Origin: DASQTB01 sp035642095
Lineage (GTDB): Bacteria; Actinomycetota; UBA4738; CALAEC01
Direction of reading: 5' to 3'
Assembly: GCA_035642095.1 (NCBI GenBank)
Contig: DASQTB010000143.1
Coordinates: 1-24,060 of the forward strand
DNA: 24,060 bases
Under the pieces are notes generated by a model, which was not told the origin of the DNA, searched no databases, and saw only the letters and a program-made list of their open reading frames with translations. A program made the position numbers and the translations under genes. Every line of letters starts with the position of its first letter. The stretch's first letter is position 1. Shown one piece after another: positions 6,518-13,330 of this stretch.

Positions 6518-7306
6518 GTGACGTCCATCCGCGTCGAACCCGGTCGGGTCTGGCGGATCACGCTCGATCGAGTCGAGAGCAGGAACGCAGTCTCCGCCGC
6601 CATGCTGGAGGAGCTCTCCACCACGCTCGGCGACGCGGCCGCGGACCCCGATGCCCGGGTCGTGCTTCTGGCCGGGGCGGGCGGACATTTCTGCGCCGGA
6701 GCGGATCTCGAGGAGATCGGCCGGGAGCCCGGGCCCGACGGGTTCGGATACGGGCGCGGGCTGGAGGTGGTGTTGTCGGCGATCGAGGACCACCCGCTCC
6801 CGGTGCTAGCTCGGGTCCAGGGGGCCGCCCTGGGCGCGGGGTGCCAACTCCTCACGGCGTGCGACCTCGCCGTGGCCGCGGACGACACTCGCATCGGGAT
6901 TCCTTCGGCGCGCCTGGGCATCGTCCTGGCCTTCGAGAGCATCGAGCGCCTGGTCCTGGAGATCGGACCCGGCCGGGCTTCGCGGCTGCTGTTGCTGGGC
7001 GAGGAGGTGTCCGGAACGGTGGCCGCATCGTGGGGGCTGGTCACCGAGGTGGTCCCGGCCGGCCGAGTGGGTGCCCGATGCGACGAGATCGCGGAGGAGC
7101 TGGCCTCGGGCGCTCCGCTGTCCGTCCGCGGGTCGAAGCGAGGGATCAGGGCGGTGCTCCGCAAGCTGTCGATCGATCGCGAGGTCGAGGGATATCGGGT
7201 GGCCGACGTCGACATGATGGCCGTCGACGCCCTGTCCAGCGATGATCTTCAGGAGGGGCTCCGGGCCCGACGGGAGCGACGGCCGCCGGAGTTCCGAGGG
7301 TCGTGA
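6518..7306 (+). CDS. enoyl-CoA hydratase/isomerase (crotonase) superfamily protein
   Basis: A 262-residue crotonase-fold protein. The CoA-binding and oxyanion-hole parts are clear: HFCAGADLEEI (57-67) and GAALGAGCQL (102-111). The two catalytic glutamates of true enoyl-CoA hydratase (rat Glu144 and Glu164) are replaced: the first aligns with Gln110 and the second with Ser130 in GIPSARLGI. It is therefore probably not a standard hydratase; isomerase, hydrolase, decarboxylase or other crotonase chemistry is possible. The GTG start is set by the TAGCAT box 6 nt upstream. Its stop overlaps the GTG of nth (GTGA), so endonuclease III is translated from the same message, with no evident functional link. 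Confidence 0.87.
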   Translation: MTSIRVEPGRVWRITLDRVESRNAVSAAMLEELSTTLGDAAADPDARVVLLAGAGGHFCAGADLEEIGREPGPDGFGYGRGLEVVLSAIEDHPLPVLARVQGAALGAGCQLLTACDLAVAADDTRIGIPSARLGIVLAFESIERLVLEIGPGRASRLLLLGEEVSGTVAASWGLVTEVVPAGRVGARCDEIAEELASGAPLSVRGSKRGIRAVLRKLSIDREVEGYRVADVDMMAVDALSSDDLQEGLRARRERRPPEFRGS

Positions 7307-7986
7307 CCGCCGCGGAGCTGCTCACGAAGCGAAGTCCGCTCCGCCGGCGGGCTCCCGAGGTGATCCGCCTGCTGAAGGAGGCCTACCCCAAGGCCAGGGT
7401 CGCGCTCCGATTTTCGAACCCCCTGGAGTGCCTGGTGGCGGTGATCCTCTCGGCGCAGGCCACCGACAAGAAGGTCAACGAGGTCACCGCGACGCTGTTC
7501 CGAAAATATCGGACCCCCCAGGACTACCTGGCCGTTCCGGAAGAGGAGCTGGCCGCCGACCTGAAGCCGACGGGGTTCTTCAACCAGAAGACGAAGGCCG
7601 TCCGCGGGGCGTGCCGGACGATCGTGGAGGAACACGGCGGTCGGATCCCGGACTCCATGGCCGACCTGGTCAAGTTGCCCGGCGTGGCCAGGAAGACGGC
7701 GAACATCGTCCTCGGGAACGCGTTTCCGGAGAAGCTGGCCTCCGATCCCGACGTCGGCGTGGCCGTCGATACCCACGTGCGCCGCGTGTCACAGCGATTG
7801 GGGTTCACCGCGGAGAAGGATCCGGCCAAGGTCGAGCGGGACCTGATGCAGGTCCTCCCGAAGGAAGAGTGGTTCGGGTTCACCTACGTGCTGATCGATC
7901 ACGGCCGGGCGCTGTGCAAGGCGCCGACGCCCAGGTGCGAGCCCTGTCCGGTCAACCACCTGTGCCCCTCGAGCCTGGTCTCTTGA
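7303..7986 (+). CDS. nth: endonuclease III, base-excision repair glycosylase/AP lyase
   Basis: A 227-residue Nth. It removes oxidised pyrimidines and nicks the abasic site. The helix-hairpin-helix is LVKLPGVARKTANIVLGNAF (122-141) with catalytic Lys131; the catalytic Asp156 is in GVAVDTHVRR. The C-terminal iron-sulfur loop has Cys205-x6-Cys212-x2-Cys215-x5-Cys221, exactly the family spacing. Length is normal (E. coli 211). The GTG overlaps the upstream stop, indicating translational coupling. The stop is 1 nt from the convergent bioY stop. Confidence 0.96.
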   Translation: MTAAELLTKRSPLRRRAPEVIRLLKEAYPKARVALRFSNPLECLVAVILSAQATDKKVNEVTATLFRKYRTPQDYLAVPEEELAADLKPTGFFNQKTKAVRGACRTIVEEHGGRIPDSMADLVKLPGVARKTANIVLGNAFPEKLASDPDVGVAVDTHVRRVSQRLGFTAEKDPAKVERDLMQVLPKEEWFGFTYVLIDHGRALCKAPTPRCEPCPVNHLCPSSLVS

Positions 7987-7987
7987 C

Positions 7988-8578
7988 TCAGTCCCGGCGC
8001 CGGCGGACCACGCTCCATGCCGCGGGCAGCAGGCCCGCGGCGACGAGAAGCTTCAGCAGATCGCCGATGACGAACGGGTACAGCCCGAGTTCGAACGCCT
8101 CGGTGACGGGCACGTCGACCGACGCCGCGAGCCAGGGGATTCCCACGGCATAGATGACGACGTTCCCGAGCAGCATCACGGCCAGCGAGGACCGGATGCT
8201 GCGATCCCATCCTCGGTTCGCCAGCCATCCGCACAGCGTCGCCGAGAACAGGAATCCCCACAGGTAGCCTCCGCTGGCGGTGGCCAGCGTGAGGTGTTCG
8301 AGACCCGCCTCCCCCTCGGCCGCGAAGGGAAGCCCGAGGGCGATCTCCGCCAGGTAGAGCGCCAGGGTCAGCGCCGCGCGGACCCAGCCGAAGGCCGTTC
8401 CGACTAGCAGCACGCCGAGCGTCTGGCCGGTGATGGGCACGGGCGTGAACGGCAGGCGGATCGACACCTGAGCCAGGAGCGCGACGAACACACTTCCCCC
8501 GACGACCAGAGCTGCATCGAGGGCAAGGTTCGCTCCCCGGGATCGGGGCCTGGGAAGGGCTTGGGCCAGTGCCGTCAC
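7988..8578 (-). CDS. bioY: biotin transporter S component BioY
   Basis: A 196-residue membrane protein with about six hydrophobic segments. The BioY signature PFTPVPITGQTLGVLLVG (43-60) is intact, followed by the usual ASGGYLWGF motif. BioY binds biotin as the substrate-specific part of an ECF transporter or acts alone. No energising EcfA/EcfT (BioM/BioN) genes lie nearby, so it would act alone or use a shared module encoded elsewhere. GTG 8578 is preceded by AAGGAGGA, a strong ribosome site. Upstream direct repeats (8597-8619) may be an operator. Confidence 0.95.
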   Translation of the reverse strand: MTALAQALPRPRSRGANLALDAALVVGGSVFVALLAQVSIRLPFTPVPITGQTLGVLLVGTAFGWVRAALTLALYLAEIALGLPFAAEGEAGLEHLTLATASGGYLWGFLFSATLCGWLANRGWDRSIRSSLAVMLLGNVVIYAVGIPWLAASVDVPVTEAFELGLYPFVIGDLLKLLVAAGLLPAAWSVVRRRRD

Positions 8579-8596
8579 CGTTCCTCCTTCGCTCGG

Positions 8597-8619
8597 TCGA
8601 ACGGTTCTCTATCGAACGG
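8597..8619. repeat. direct repeat TCGAACGG x2 upstream of bioY
   Basis: Two identical 8-mers, TCGAACGG at 8597-8604 and 8612-8619, are separated by 7 nt (15-bp period). They lie 19-41 bp upstream of the bioY GTG, between bioY and whiB, in the expected promoter area. A regulator-binding role is an inference; the sequence does not match a biotin operator I know. Confidence 0.4.
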
Positions 8620-8660
8620 CCTGGATGAAAGGCAACCTCTGCGCGACCTGTGGTCGAAGG

Positions 8661-8927
8661 TCAGCCCGCGACCGCGACGTTGCTGCGCGCTGCCTCGCGC
8701 CGACGGGTCCGGCGGAGGGCGCGTCGCTCCTCCTCGGACATGCCACCCCAGACGCCTGCGTCCTGGCCTGTGGCCATGGCCCATTCCAGGCACTGCACGC
8801 GGACCTCGCATCGCATGCAGATCGCCTTGGCCTCATCGATCTGAGCGGCCGCCGGGCCGGTGGTTCCTACAGGGAAGAAGAGCTCCGGATCCTCGTCCTT
8901 GCACCTCGCCCGGTGAACCCACTCCAT
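8661..8927 (-). CDS. whiB1: WhiB1-like iron-sulfur transcriptional regulator
   Basis: An 88-residue Wbl protein. The four cluster ligands are Cys9, Cys37, Cys40 and Cys46 (C-x27-C-x2-C-x5-C), followed by the GVWGG turn (58-62) and a basic RRALRRTRRRE tail for DNA binding. The N-terminus MEWVHRARCKDEDPELFFPV and the short length match mycobacterial WhiB1, an essential regulator whose [4Fe-4S] cluster reacts with nitric oxide and which partners with the main sigma factor. ATG 8927 is chosen because GGAAGGGTGG precedes it and the homologous start is conserved. The leader is about 75 nt and carries two stem-loops. Confidence 0.95.
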   Translation of the reverse strand: MEWVHRARCKDEDPELFFPVGTTGPAAAQIDEAKAICMRCEVRVQCLEWAMATGQDAGVWGGMSEEERRALRRTRRREAARSNVAVAG

Positions 8928-8950
8928 GTGACCACCCTTCCGGTTGGCTT

Positions 8951-9010
8951 CCCCAGCGGTCCTGGGGATCGAGTGCCTCGGGAGGCGGGCGGCCCCGAGC
9001 GACGGGGCCG
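8951..9010 (-). promoter_or_regulatory. structured 5' leader of whiB1: two stem-loops
   Basis: CCCCAG (8951-8956) pairs with CTGGGG (8962-8967) over a 5-nt loop, and CGGCCCC (8990-8996) pairs with GGGGCCG (9004-9010) over 7 nt. Both lie in the presumed untranslated leader of the whiB1 transcript. Any regulatory role is inference. Confidence 0.4.
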
Positions 9011-9011
9011 A

Positions 9012-9019
9012 AGTATAGT
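9012..9019. promoter_or_regulatory. overlapping divergent -10 boxes (TATACT / TATAGT)
   Basis: The 8-mer AGTATAGT reads TATAGT on the plus strand (9014-9019, for the phosphodiesterase gene) and TATACT on the minus strand (9017-9012, for whiB1). Two near-consensus -10 boxes thus overlap by four bases. The plus start codon is 15 nt away; the minus leader is about 75 nt. Confidence 0.5.
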
Positions 9020-9034
9020 GAGCGGCGCCGGGCC

Positions 9035-9829
9035 GTGACAATACCTGTCGGCGAATTCCACCGAGGTTGTTTGATCGTTGCGCATCGGGGCGCCTCGGCG
9101 CACGAACCGGAGAATACCCTGGTCGCCTTCGAGTCCGCCCTCCGCGCTGGTGCAGACGTCGTAGAGCTCGACGTACGCCTCTCCTCGGACGGCGTCCCGG
9201 TGGTCCTTCACGATCCGGACGTGGCGGCCACCACGGACGGGACGGGCTACGTCCACGCCATGGCCCTCGATCAGCTCAAGCAGCTCGACGCCTCGGGGGG
9301 CCGGGGACCCCGGCAGGAGATCCCCACGCTGGCCGACGCCCTCGACCTGCTGGCCGACCACGGGGCCGGGGCGAACCTCGAGATCAAGAACCTTCCCGGG
9401 GAGCCCGCGTTCGACTCGCCGATTGAGGCCGTCCTGATGGCCGCGCTGGAGACCGTGGACGCTTCGAGGTTCGAGGGGCCCGTGCTGGTCTCCTCGTTCA
9501 ACTGGCTGACCATCGAACGGTGCAAGGCCGAGGTGCCCGCTGTGACCACCGGCTTCCTGACCATCGCCCCCATCGATCCCTGGGCGGCGCTGGTGTACGC
9601 CCGACAGCACGGGCACGACTTCGTCTTGCCGCAGACCCCGGCGTTAGCTGCAGCCGGGCCGACCTTCGTCGAAGACGCCCATGACGCGGGCGTGCGAGTG
9701 GGGACGTGGGTGGCCGACGACGAGGACACGCTGGCCACGCTGTTCGGGTGGAAGGTTGATGCGGTTGCCTCGAACGACCCGGCCAGGGCCGCGGCGGTCC
9801 GAGACCGGGTCACGGGTGGCGGTCAGTAG
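9035..9829 (+). CDS. glycerophosphodiester phosphodiesterase
   Basis: A 264-residue GDPD-family enzyme, which splits glycerophosphodiesters into glycerol 3-phosphate and an alcohol. Active-site motifs are all visible: AHRGASAHEPENT (16-28) with His17 and Arg18, VVELDVRLSSDG with Glu44 and Asp46 (metal ligands), VVLHDPD with the second catalytic His59, and the late VGTWVADDEDTLATLF and DAVASNDPARA strings typical of the C-terminal barrel. No signal peptide, so cytoplasmic. GTG 9035 is the best start given the nearby TATAGT; TTG 9071, just before the catalytic strand, is the alternative. Its stop overlaps that of the convergent lipid kinase by 7 bp. Confidence 0.92.
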   Translation: MTIPVGEFHRGCLIVAHRGASAHEPENTLVAFESALRAGADVVELDVRLSSDGVPVVLHDPDVAATTDGTGYVHAMALDQLKQLDASGGRGPRQEIPTLADALDLLADHGAGANLEIKNLPGEPAFDSPIEAVLMAALETVDASRFEGPVLVSSFNWLTIERCKAEVPAVTTGFLTIAPIDPWAALVYARQHGHDFVLPQTPALAAAGPTFVEDAHDAGVRVGTWVADDEDTLATLFGWKVDAVASNDPARAAAVRDRVTGGGQ

Positions 9830-10734
9830 AGCAAGGAAAGGGCGTCGGGGACGGACTCGAGCAGGATCCGCGTCCGGTCGCCGATGTATTCGCCGTCCAT
9901 CTGCACCGGGAGCGGGGACTCGGAGGTGATCTCGAACCTGGGCTGGTCCTCCACGTACAGCGCGTGGGGACTGCGGATATGTCGACGGGACCCGAACGTC
10001 TGGGCAACGATGCGGAGGATCACGTCGGTGCGCAGTGACGACGTGGCGAAGCAGTCGAGGCCGCGGTCGAAGCTGGCCCGGGGACAGACGTGCATCTCGC
10101 GGTGCCCCAGGTACGTGAACGGACGGGTCTTCTGGGAGATCGCCAGGTAGAGGCCGTCTTGTTCCTGCTCCAGGTTGGGTCCCCACCGGAGTCGGATCAC
10201 CGGACGGCGTCGGTCGACCCCTCCGAAGAAGATGCGGAGAGCGGACAGCACGAAGTACGAATTGCCGAGGCCCTTCTTCAAGATCTGGCGCCGCTCGACG
10301 TCGCGGACGATGGCGCCGTCGAGCCCGACCCCACACCCGAACGTGAAGTATCGCCCCTCGGCCCGGCCCAACGACACGCGCCGCGGCTGGTGGCGACGGT
10401 TGGCGATCAGAAACCACGTGGCTTCGATGGGGTCTCGCGGGATGCCCAGCGACCGGGCCAGGACGTTGGTACCACCGCCGGGGATGATGGCCATGGGCAG
10501 GTCCGAGCCGGCCAGGCCGTTGGCCACCTCGTTGACAGTCCCGTCGCCCCCGAACGACGCCACCGCGTCGAATCCCTCGTGGACCGCGCCTCGAGCGAGG
10601 TGCATGGCGTGCTCCTTGCGCTTGGTCCGAACGAGGTCGACCTTGAACTCGCTGGCCAGGGCACGCTCGATCACCTCGACGGTCCACGGCGTGACGGATT
10701 GGGCATTGACGTTCACGATCACCAGGAGACGCAT
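9823..10734 (-). CDS. diacylglycerol/sphingosine-kinase-like lipid kinase (YegS/DagK family)
   Basis: A 303-residue kinase with the DAGK catalytic domain. Key motifs are SFGGDGTVNEVANGL (60-74) and IIPGGGTNVLARSLG (83-97), the latter matching the nucleotide-binding GTxNxxAR string. The C-terminal half is the usual beta-sandwich ending in VQMDGEYIGDRT. Members phosphorylate diacylglycerol or related lipids at the inner membrane face. The ATG is 6 nt after TAGGAT on the minus strand, with no ribosome site, so it is probably leaderless. It is convergent with a glycerophosphodiester phosphodiesterase, another phospholipid-turnover gene. Confidence 0.92.
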   Translation of the reverse strand: MRLLVIVNVNAQSVTPWTVEVIERALASEFKVDLVRTKRKEHAMHLARGAVHEGFDAVASFGGDGTVNEVANGLAGSDLPMAIIPGGGTNVLARSLGIPRDPIEATWFLIANRRHQPRRVSLGRAEGRYFTFGCGVGLDGAIVRDVERRQILKKGLGNSYFVLSALRIFFGGVDRRRPVIRLRWGPNLEQEQDGLYLAISQKTRPFTYLGHREMHVCPRASFDRGLDCFATSSLRTDVILRIVAQTFGSRRHIRSPHALYVEDQPRFEITSESPLPVQMDGEYIGDRTRILLESVPDALSLLY

Positions 10735-10740
10735 CGGGGC

Positions 10741-10760
10741 ATCCTACCGCCCGATACCAT
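10741..10760. promoter_or_regulatory. back-to-back -10 boxes of two leaderless genes
   Basis: Minus strand TAGGAT (10746-10741) ends 6 nt before ATG 10734 of the lipid kinase; plus strand TACCAT (10755-10760) ends 7 nt before ATG 10768. Only 8 bp separate the boxes, so each -35 region must lie in the other gene's 5' coding end. Confidence 0.55.
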
Positions 10761-10767
10761 GCGGGCG

Positions 10768-11133
10768 ATGTTCCGGCGACGAGCGATCGATCCGTCGATC
10801 GATCGGACCATCGATGTGGTCGAGCGGGCTAAGGTCGCCCTGGTCGCCGCGGTGCCGTCCCCCCGCGGCGTGGTCAACCGGGCGTTGGCCGAGGCGGTGC
10901 TGGCCTTCGAAGATGGGCTCAGGCGCGCGGAGACCGAGATGAAGCGATGGCCGCGGGGCTCCGATCACGTCCGCCGGATCTGCGAAGCGGCGATCGAGGA
11001 GTCCCTCAGACGAGCGGAACGGCTCCGGCTGGAGGCTCCGGCCCTCGATGCCGAAGGTTTGATCACCGTGCTCGGCGATCTGATCGCGCCGCTCGACACG
11101 TTTTCGGAGGCCGAACGAACGTTTCGAGCTTGA
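10768..11133 (+). CDS. small helical protein of unknown function
   Basis: A 121-residue, highly charged, mostly alpha-helical protein with no membrane segment. It begins MFRRRAIDPSIDRTIDVVER and has KVALVAAVPSPRGVVNRALA (31-50), followed by Arg/Glu-rich helices to the end. The pattern AKxALVAAVPSPRG is familiar from unnamed actinobacterial proteins, but I can assign no function. ATG 10768 is chosen because TACCAT sits 7 nt upstream; the in-frame ATG 10759 overlaps that box. It shares a compact divergent promoter with the lipid kinase. Its last 71 bp may overlap a tiny minus-strand gene. Confidence 0.82.
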   Translation: MFRRRAIDPSIDRTIDVVERAKVALVAAVPSPRGVVNRALAEAVLAFEDGLRRAETEMKRWPRGSDHVRRICEAAIEESLRRAERLRLEAPALDAEGLITVLGDLIAPLDTFSEAERTFRA

Positions 11134-11257
11134 CACCCTTTTCCCGCTCGTCAGGCGGTTCGCCGCCCGGGGGCAGGATCGCCACGAAGGCCTGTTCGCT
11201 CTTCACCGTCGCCGACGTCGAGGCCGCGCCGGGAGAGGCCGAGCGGTAGCGCGTCAC
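11063..11257 (-). CDS. possible 64-residue protein coupled to the DUF488 gene
   Basis: GTG 11257 overlaps the DUF488 stop in a GTGA junction, as in two other gene pairs here. The first 45 or so codons have almost exclusively G or C in the third position, as in the genuine genes, and fill an otherwise unexplained gap. The product begins VTRYRSASPGAASTSATVKS and contains FVAILPPGGEPPDEREKGVK. I recognise no family, membrane segment or metal site. It overlaps the tail of the convergent gene at 11133 by 71 bp, and the last 15 residues are Arg-rich with poorer codon use. It could be a chance frame. Confidence 0.4.
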   Translation of the reverse strand: MTRYRSASPGAASTSATVKSEQAFVAILPPGGEPPDEREKGVKLETFVRPPKTCRAARSDRRAR

Positions 11258-11880
11258 CCGTCGACCGGGCGCCGCTGGCGCTCGTCGCCCTCGGGCACGT
11301 CGTACACCACGGCGTCGTCCTCGAGCCGGGCGGCGGGGGACAGGCGATGCTCGTCCAGGCGGCCGCGGTCGCCGATGTGCATCACCCGGCAGCCCGAGGC
11401 GACCAGGGCGTCGGCCAGCATCCGCCGATGGCATCGCCACCACAACGACTCGGCGCACATCACGGCGGTCGGCTGGTCGCGGGAGGTGGCGGTCAGCCGG
11501 TGGCGAGCGTCCCGGAACGCATCGGTCTCCATGTGGTCGGCGTACCCGCGGAAGCCGGCCGACCGGAGGCTGATGTGTCTGGAGTCGGACAGCGGTCGAC
11601 GCCAACCGCCGAGGTCCCGCCCCCACCACTCGTAGGCGATGCCCGTTCGTTCGAGAGACGCTGCCAGGGCTTCTTTGCCGAACTGGGGGTGCTTCCTCGA
11701 TCCGGGCGCCGTTCGGACGTCGACGAGCCGTTCGACGCCGGCCTGCCGGAGCAGATCGAGGAAGCCGTCGATGTCCCGGGCCCCGTGCCCGACGGTGAAC
11801 AGGGTGACGGTTCCGCCGGCGGGTCGAGGACCACGCGGCGCTTCGACCTCGGGAAGCTTCGACCGGACCGCTTCGGCCAC
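11254..11880 (-). CDS. DUF488 family protein
   Basis: A 208-residue DUF488 protein. The hallmark motifs are FTVGHGARDIDGF (28-40), VDVRTAPGSRKHPQF (53-67) and MCAESLWWRCHRRMLADAL (141-159). The role of the family is not settled; the Cys-containing CAES and CHR motifs suggest a metal or nucleic-acid related activity, but that is speculation. It is cytoplasmic by sequence. GTG 11880 is chosen because CATGAT lies 6 nt upstream on the minus strand, matching the leaderless spacing of its neighbours. It is divergent from the aminotransferase gene. Confidence 0.9.
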   Translation of the reverse strand: MAEAVRSKLPEVEAPRGPRPAGGTVTLFTVGHGARDIDGFLDLLRQAGVERLVDVRTAPGSRKHPQFGKEALAASLERTGIAYEWWGRDLGGWRRPLSDSRHISLRSAGFRGYADHMETDAFRDARHRLTATSRDQPTAVMCAESLWWRCHRRMLADALVASGCRVMHIGDRGRLDEHRLSPAARLEDDAVVYDVPEGDERQRRPVDG

Positions 11881-11886
11881 ACCGCC

Positions 11887-11892
11887 ATCATG
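11887..11892 (-). promoter_or_regulatory. -10-like CATGAT, leaderless start of DUF488 gene
   Basis: On the minus strand CATGAT ends 6 nt before GTG 11880. It differs from TANNNT at the first base only. Confidence 0.35.
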
Positions 11893-11928
11893 GCACGGCC
11901 CCCCCTGACGTCCTCCTGGCCGCTCGGG

Positions 11929-11934
11929 TAGCCT
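11929..11934 (+). promoter_or_regulatory. -10 element TAGCCT of the aminotransferase gene
   Basis: TAGCCT is followed by a leader of about 20 nt carrying GGAAGGAGGGG (11948-11958), a strong ribosome site before GTG 11963. This gene is therefore leadered, unlike many neighbours. Confidence 0.5.
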
Positions 11935-11962
11935 GCCGGGAGCGAGCGGAAGGAGGGGTTAC

Positions 11963-13327
11963 GTGGGGACGATCGATCTGAAGACCGATATCCCCGGACC
12001 AAGGTCGAAGGCCGTTATCGACCGGGCCGGCGCGGTGATCGCGGAAGCCCTGACCATCCACGCTCCGGTGGTCATCGACCAGGGACGGGGGGCCGCCATC
12101 ACCGATGTGGACGGGAACACCCTGCTGGACTTCTCCGGCGGGCTGGGTTGCCACATCGTGGGGTACTCGCATCCGAAGGTCGTCGAGGCGGTCCAGCGCG
12201 CTGCGGCGCGCTTCTCGCACACCGACTTCTCGGTGATCCCCTACGAGTCATACGTCGAGCTGGCCGAGCGCCTCGTTCGGCTGACCGGAGGCGGTGACCG
12301 GCGGGTGTTCCTGGCGAATTCCGGCGCCGAGGCGGTGGAGAACGCGGTGAAGATCGCCCGGGCGGCCACGGGACGGCCCGCGATCCTGTGTTTCGAGGGC
12401 GGGTTCCACGGGCGAACCCTGCTGGCCATGACCCTGACCAGCCGGCACGCTCCGTACAAGACCGGCTTCGGCCCCTTCGCCCCCGAGGTCTACCGTCTCC
12501 CGTATCCCTACCCGTACCGCAGCTCGCACCCGGAGGACGTGGGGCGTCTGGCGCTGGAGGCCATCGAGAGGGCGTTCACCACGATGGTGGACCCGGCCAC
12601 CGTGGCGGCCGCGATCGTCGAGCCGATCCTGGGTGAAGGCGGCTTCGTCGTTCCTCCCCCGGACTTCCTGTCCGGCCTTCAGTCCCTTCTCCGGAAGCAC
12701 GGGATCCTGCTGATCGCCGACGAGATCCAGACTGGCTGTGGCCGGACCGGGCGGTTCCTGGCCTCGGAGCACGTCGGGATCGAGCCGGACATCGTCACCC
12801 TGGCCAAGTCGCTGGCCAGTGGGTATCCGCTGTCCGCGGTGGTCGGTCGGGCGGAAGTCATGAACGCTCCTGGCGACTCCGAGATCGGGGGGACGTACGT
12901 CGGCAATCCCGTGGCCTGCGCCGCCGCCAACGCGGTGCTCCAGGTGATCGAGGACGAGGCACTGCTCGATCGGGCCGAGGAGGTCGGGAAGCAGATCCGA
13001 TCCCGGTGGGAGGATGTTGCCGGCGACGTCGACCAGATCGGCGAGGTCCGGGGCGTCGGGGCGATGATCGGCGCCGAGCTCGTCGAGGACCGGGAGTCGA
13101 AGCGGCCGAACCGGCAGCTGGCCTCGGAGATCGTCACCGCCTCGACGAAGCGCGGGGTGGTCAGCGTGTCCTGCGGGATCTACAAGAACGTGGTGCGCCA
13201 CCTCGTCCCGCTGGTCATCACCGACGAGGAGCTGGCCGAGGGCCTGGACGCCCTGGCCGAGACCACGATCGAGGCCGTTCGGGGAGAGGCAGAGCCCGTC
13301 GGCGCCGCCGGATCCGAAGGATCCTGA
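11963..13327 (+). CDS. class III aminotransferase, 4-aminobutyrate-aminotransferase-like
   Basis: A 454-residue PLP enzyme of fold type I. Motifs in order: GGLGCHIVGYSHPKVV (59-74), NSGAEAVENAVKIAR (119-133), FHGRTL (148-153), IADEIQTGCGRTG with Asp253 that contacts the PLP ring nitrogen, and LAKSLASGYPLSAVVG with the Schiff-base Lys282. The overall pattern is close to GABA/5-aminovalerate transaminases, which pass the omega-amino group to 2-oxoglutarate; ornithine- or putrescine-type substrates cannot be excluded. GTG 11963 follows a strong ribosome site. No GABA-pathway partner such as a semialdehyde dehydrogenase is adjacent. It ends 3 bp from the convergent amidase stop. Confidence 0.93.
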   Translation: MGTIDLKTDIPGPRSKAVIDRAGAVIAEALTIHAPVVIDQGRGAAITDVDGNTLLDFSGGLGCHIVGYSHPKVVEAVQRAAARFSHTDFSVIPYESYVELAERLVRLTGGGDRRVFLANSGAEAVENAVKIARAATGRPAILCFEGGFHGRTLLAMTLTSRHAPYKTGFGPFAPEVYRLPYPYPYRSSHPEDVGRLALEAIERAFTTMVDPATVAAAIVEPILGEGGFVVPPPDFLSGLQSLLRKHGILLIADEIQTGCGRTGRFLASEHVGIEPDIVTLAKSLASGYPLSAVVGRAEVMNAPGDSEIGGTYVGNPVACAAANAVLQVIEDEALLDRAEEVGKQIRSRWEDVAGDVDQIGEVRGVGAMIGAELVEDRESKRPNRQLASEIVTASTKRGVVSVSCGIYKNVVRHLVPLVITDEELAEGLDALAETTIEAVRGEAEPVGAAGSEGS

Positions 13328-13330
13328 TCC

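Noticed and set aside
11134..11180. Short GGCG-GTT-CGCC hairpin as a terminator
   Set aside because: The stem is only four base pairs with no T-tract, too weak to call.
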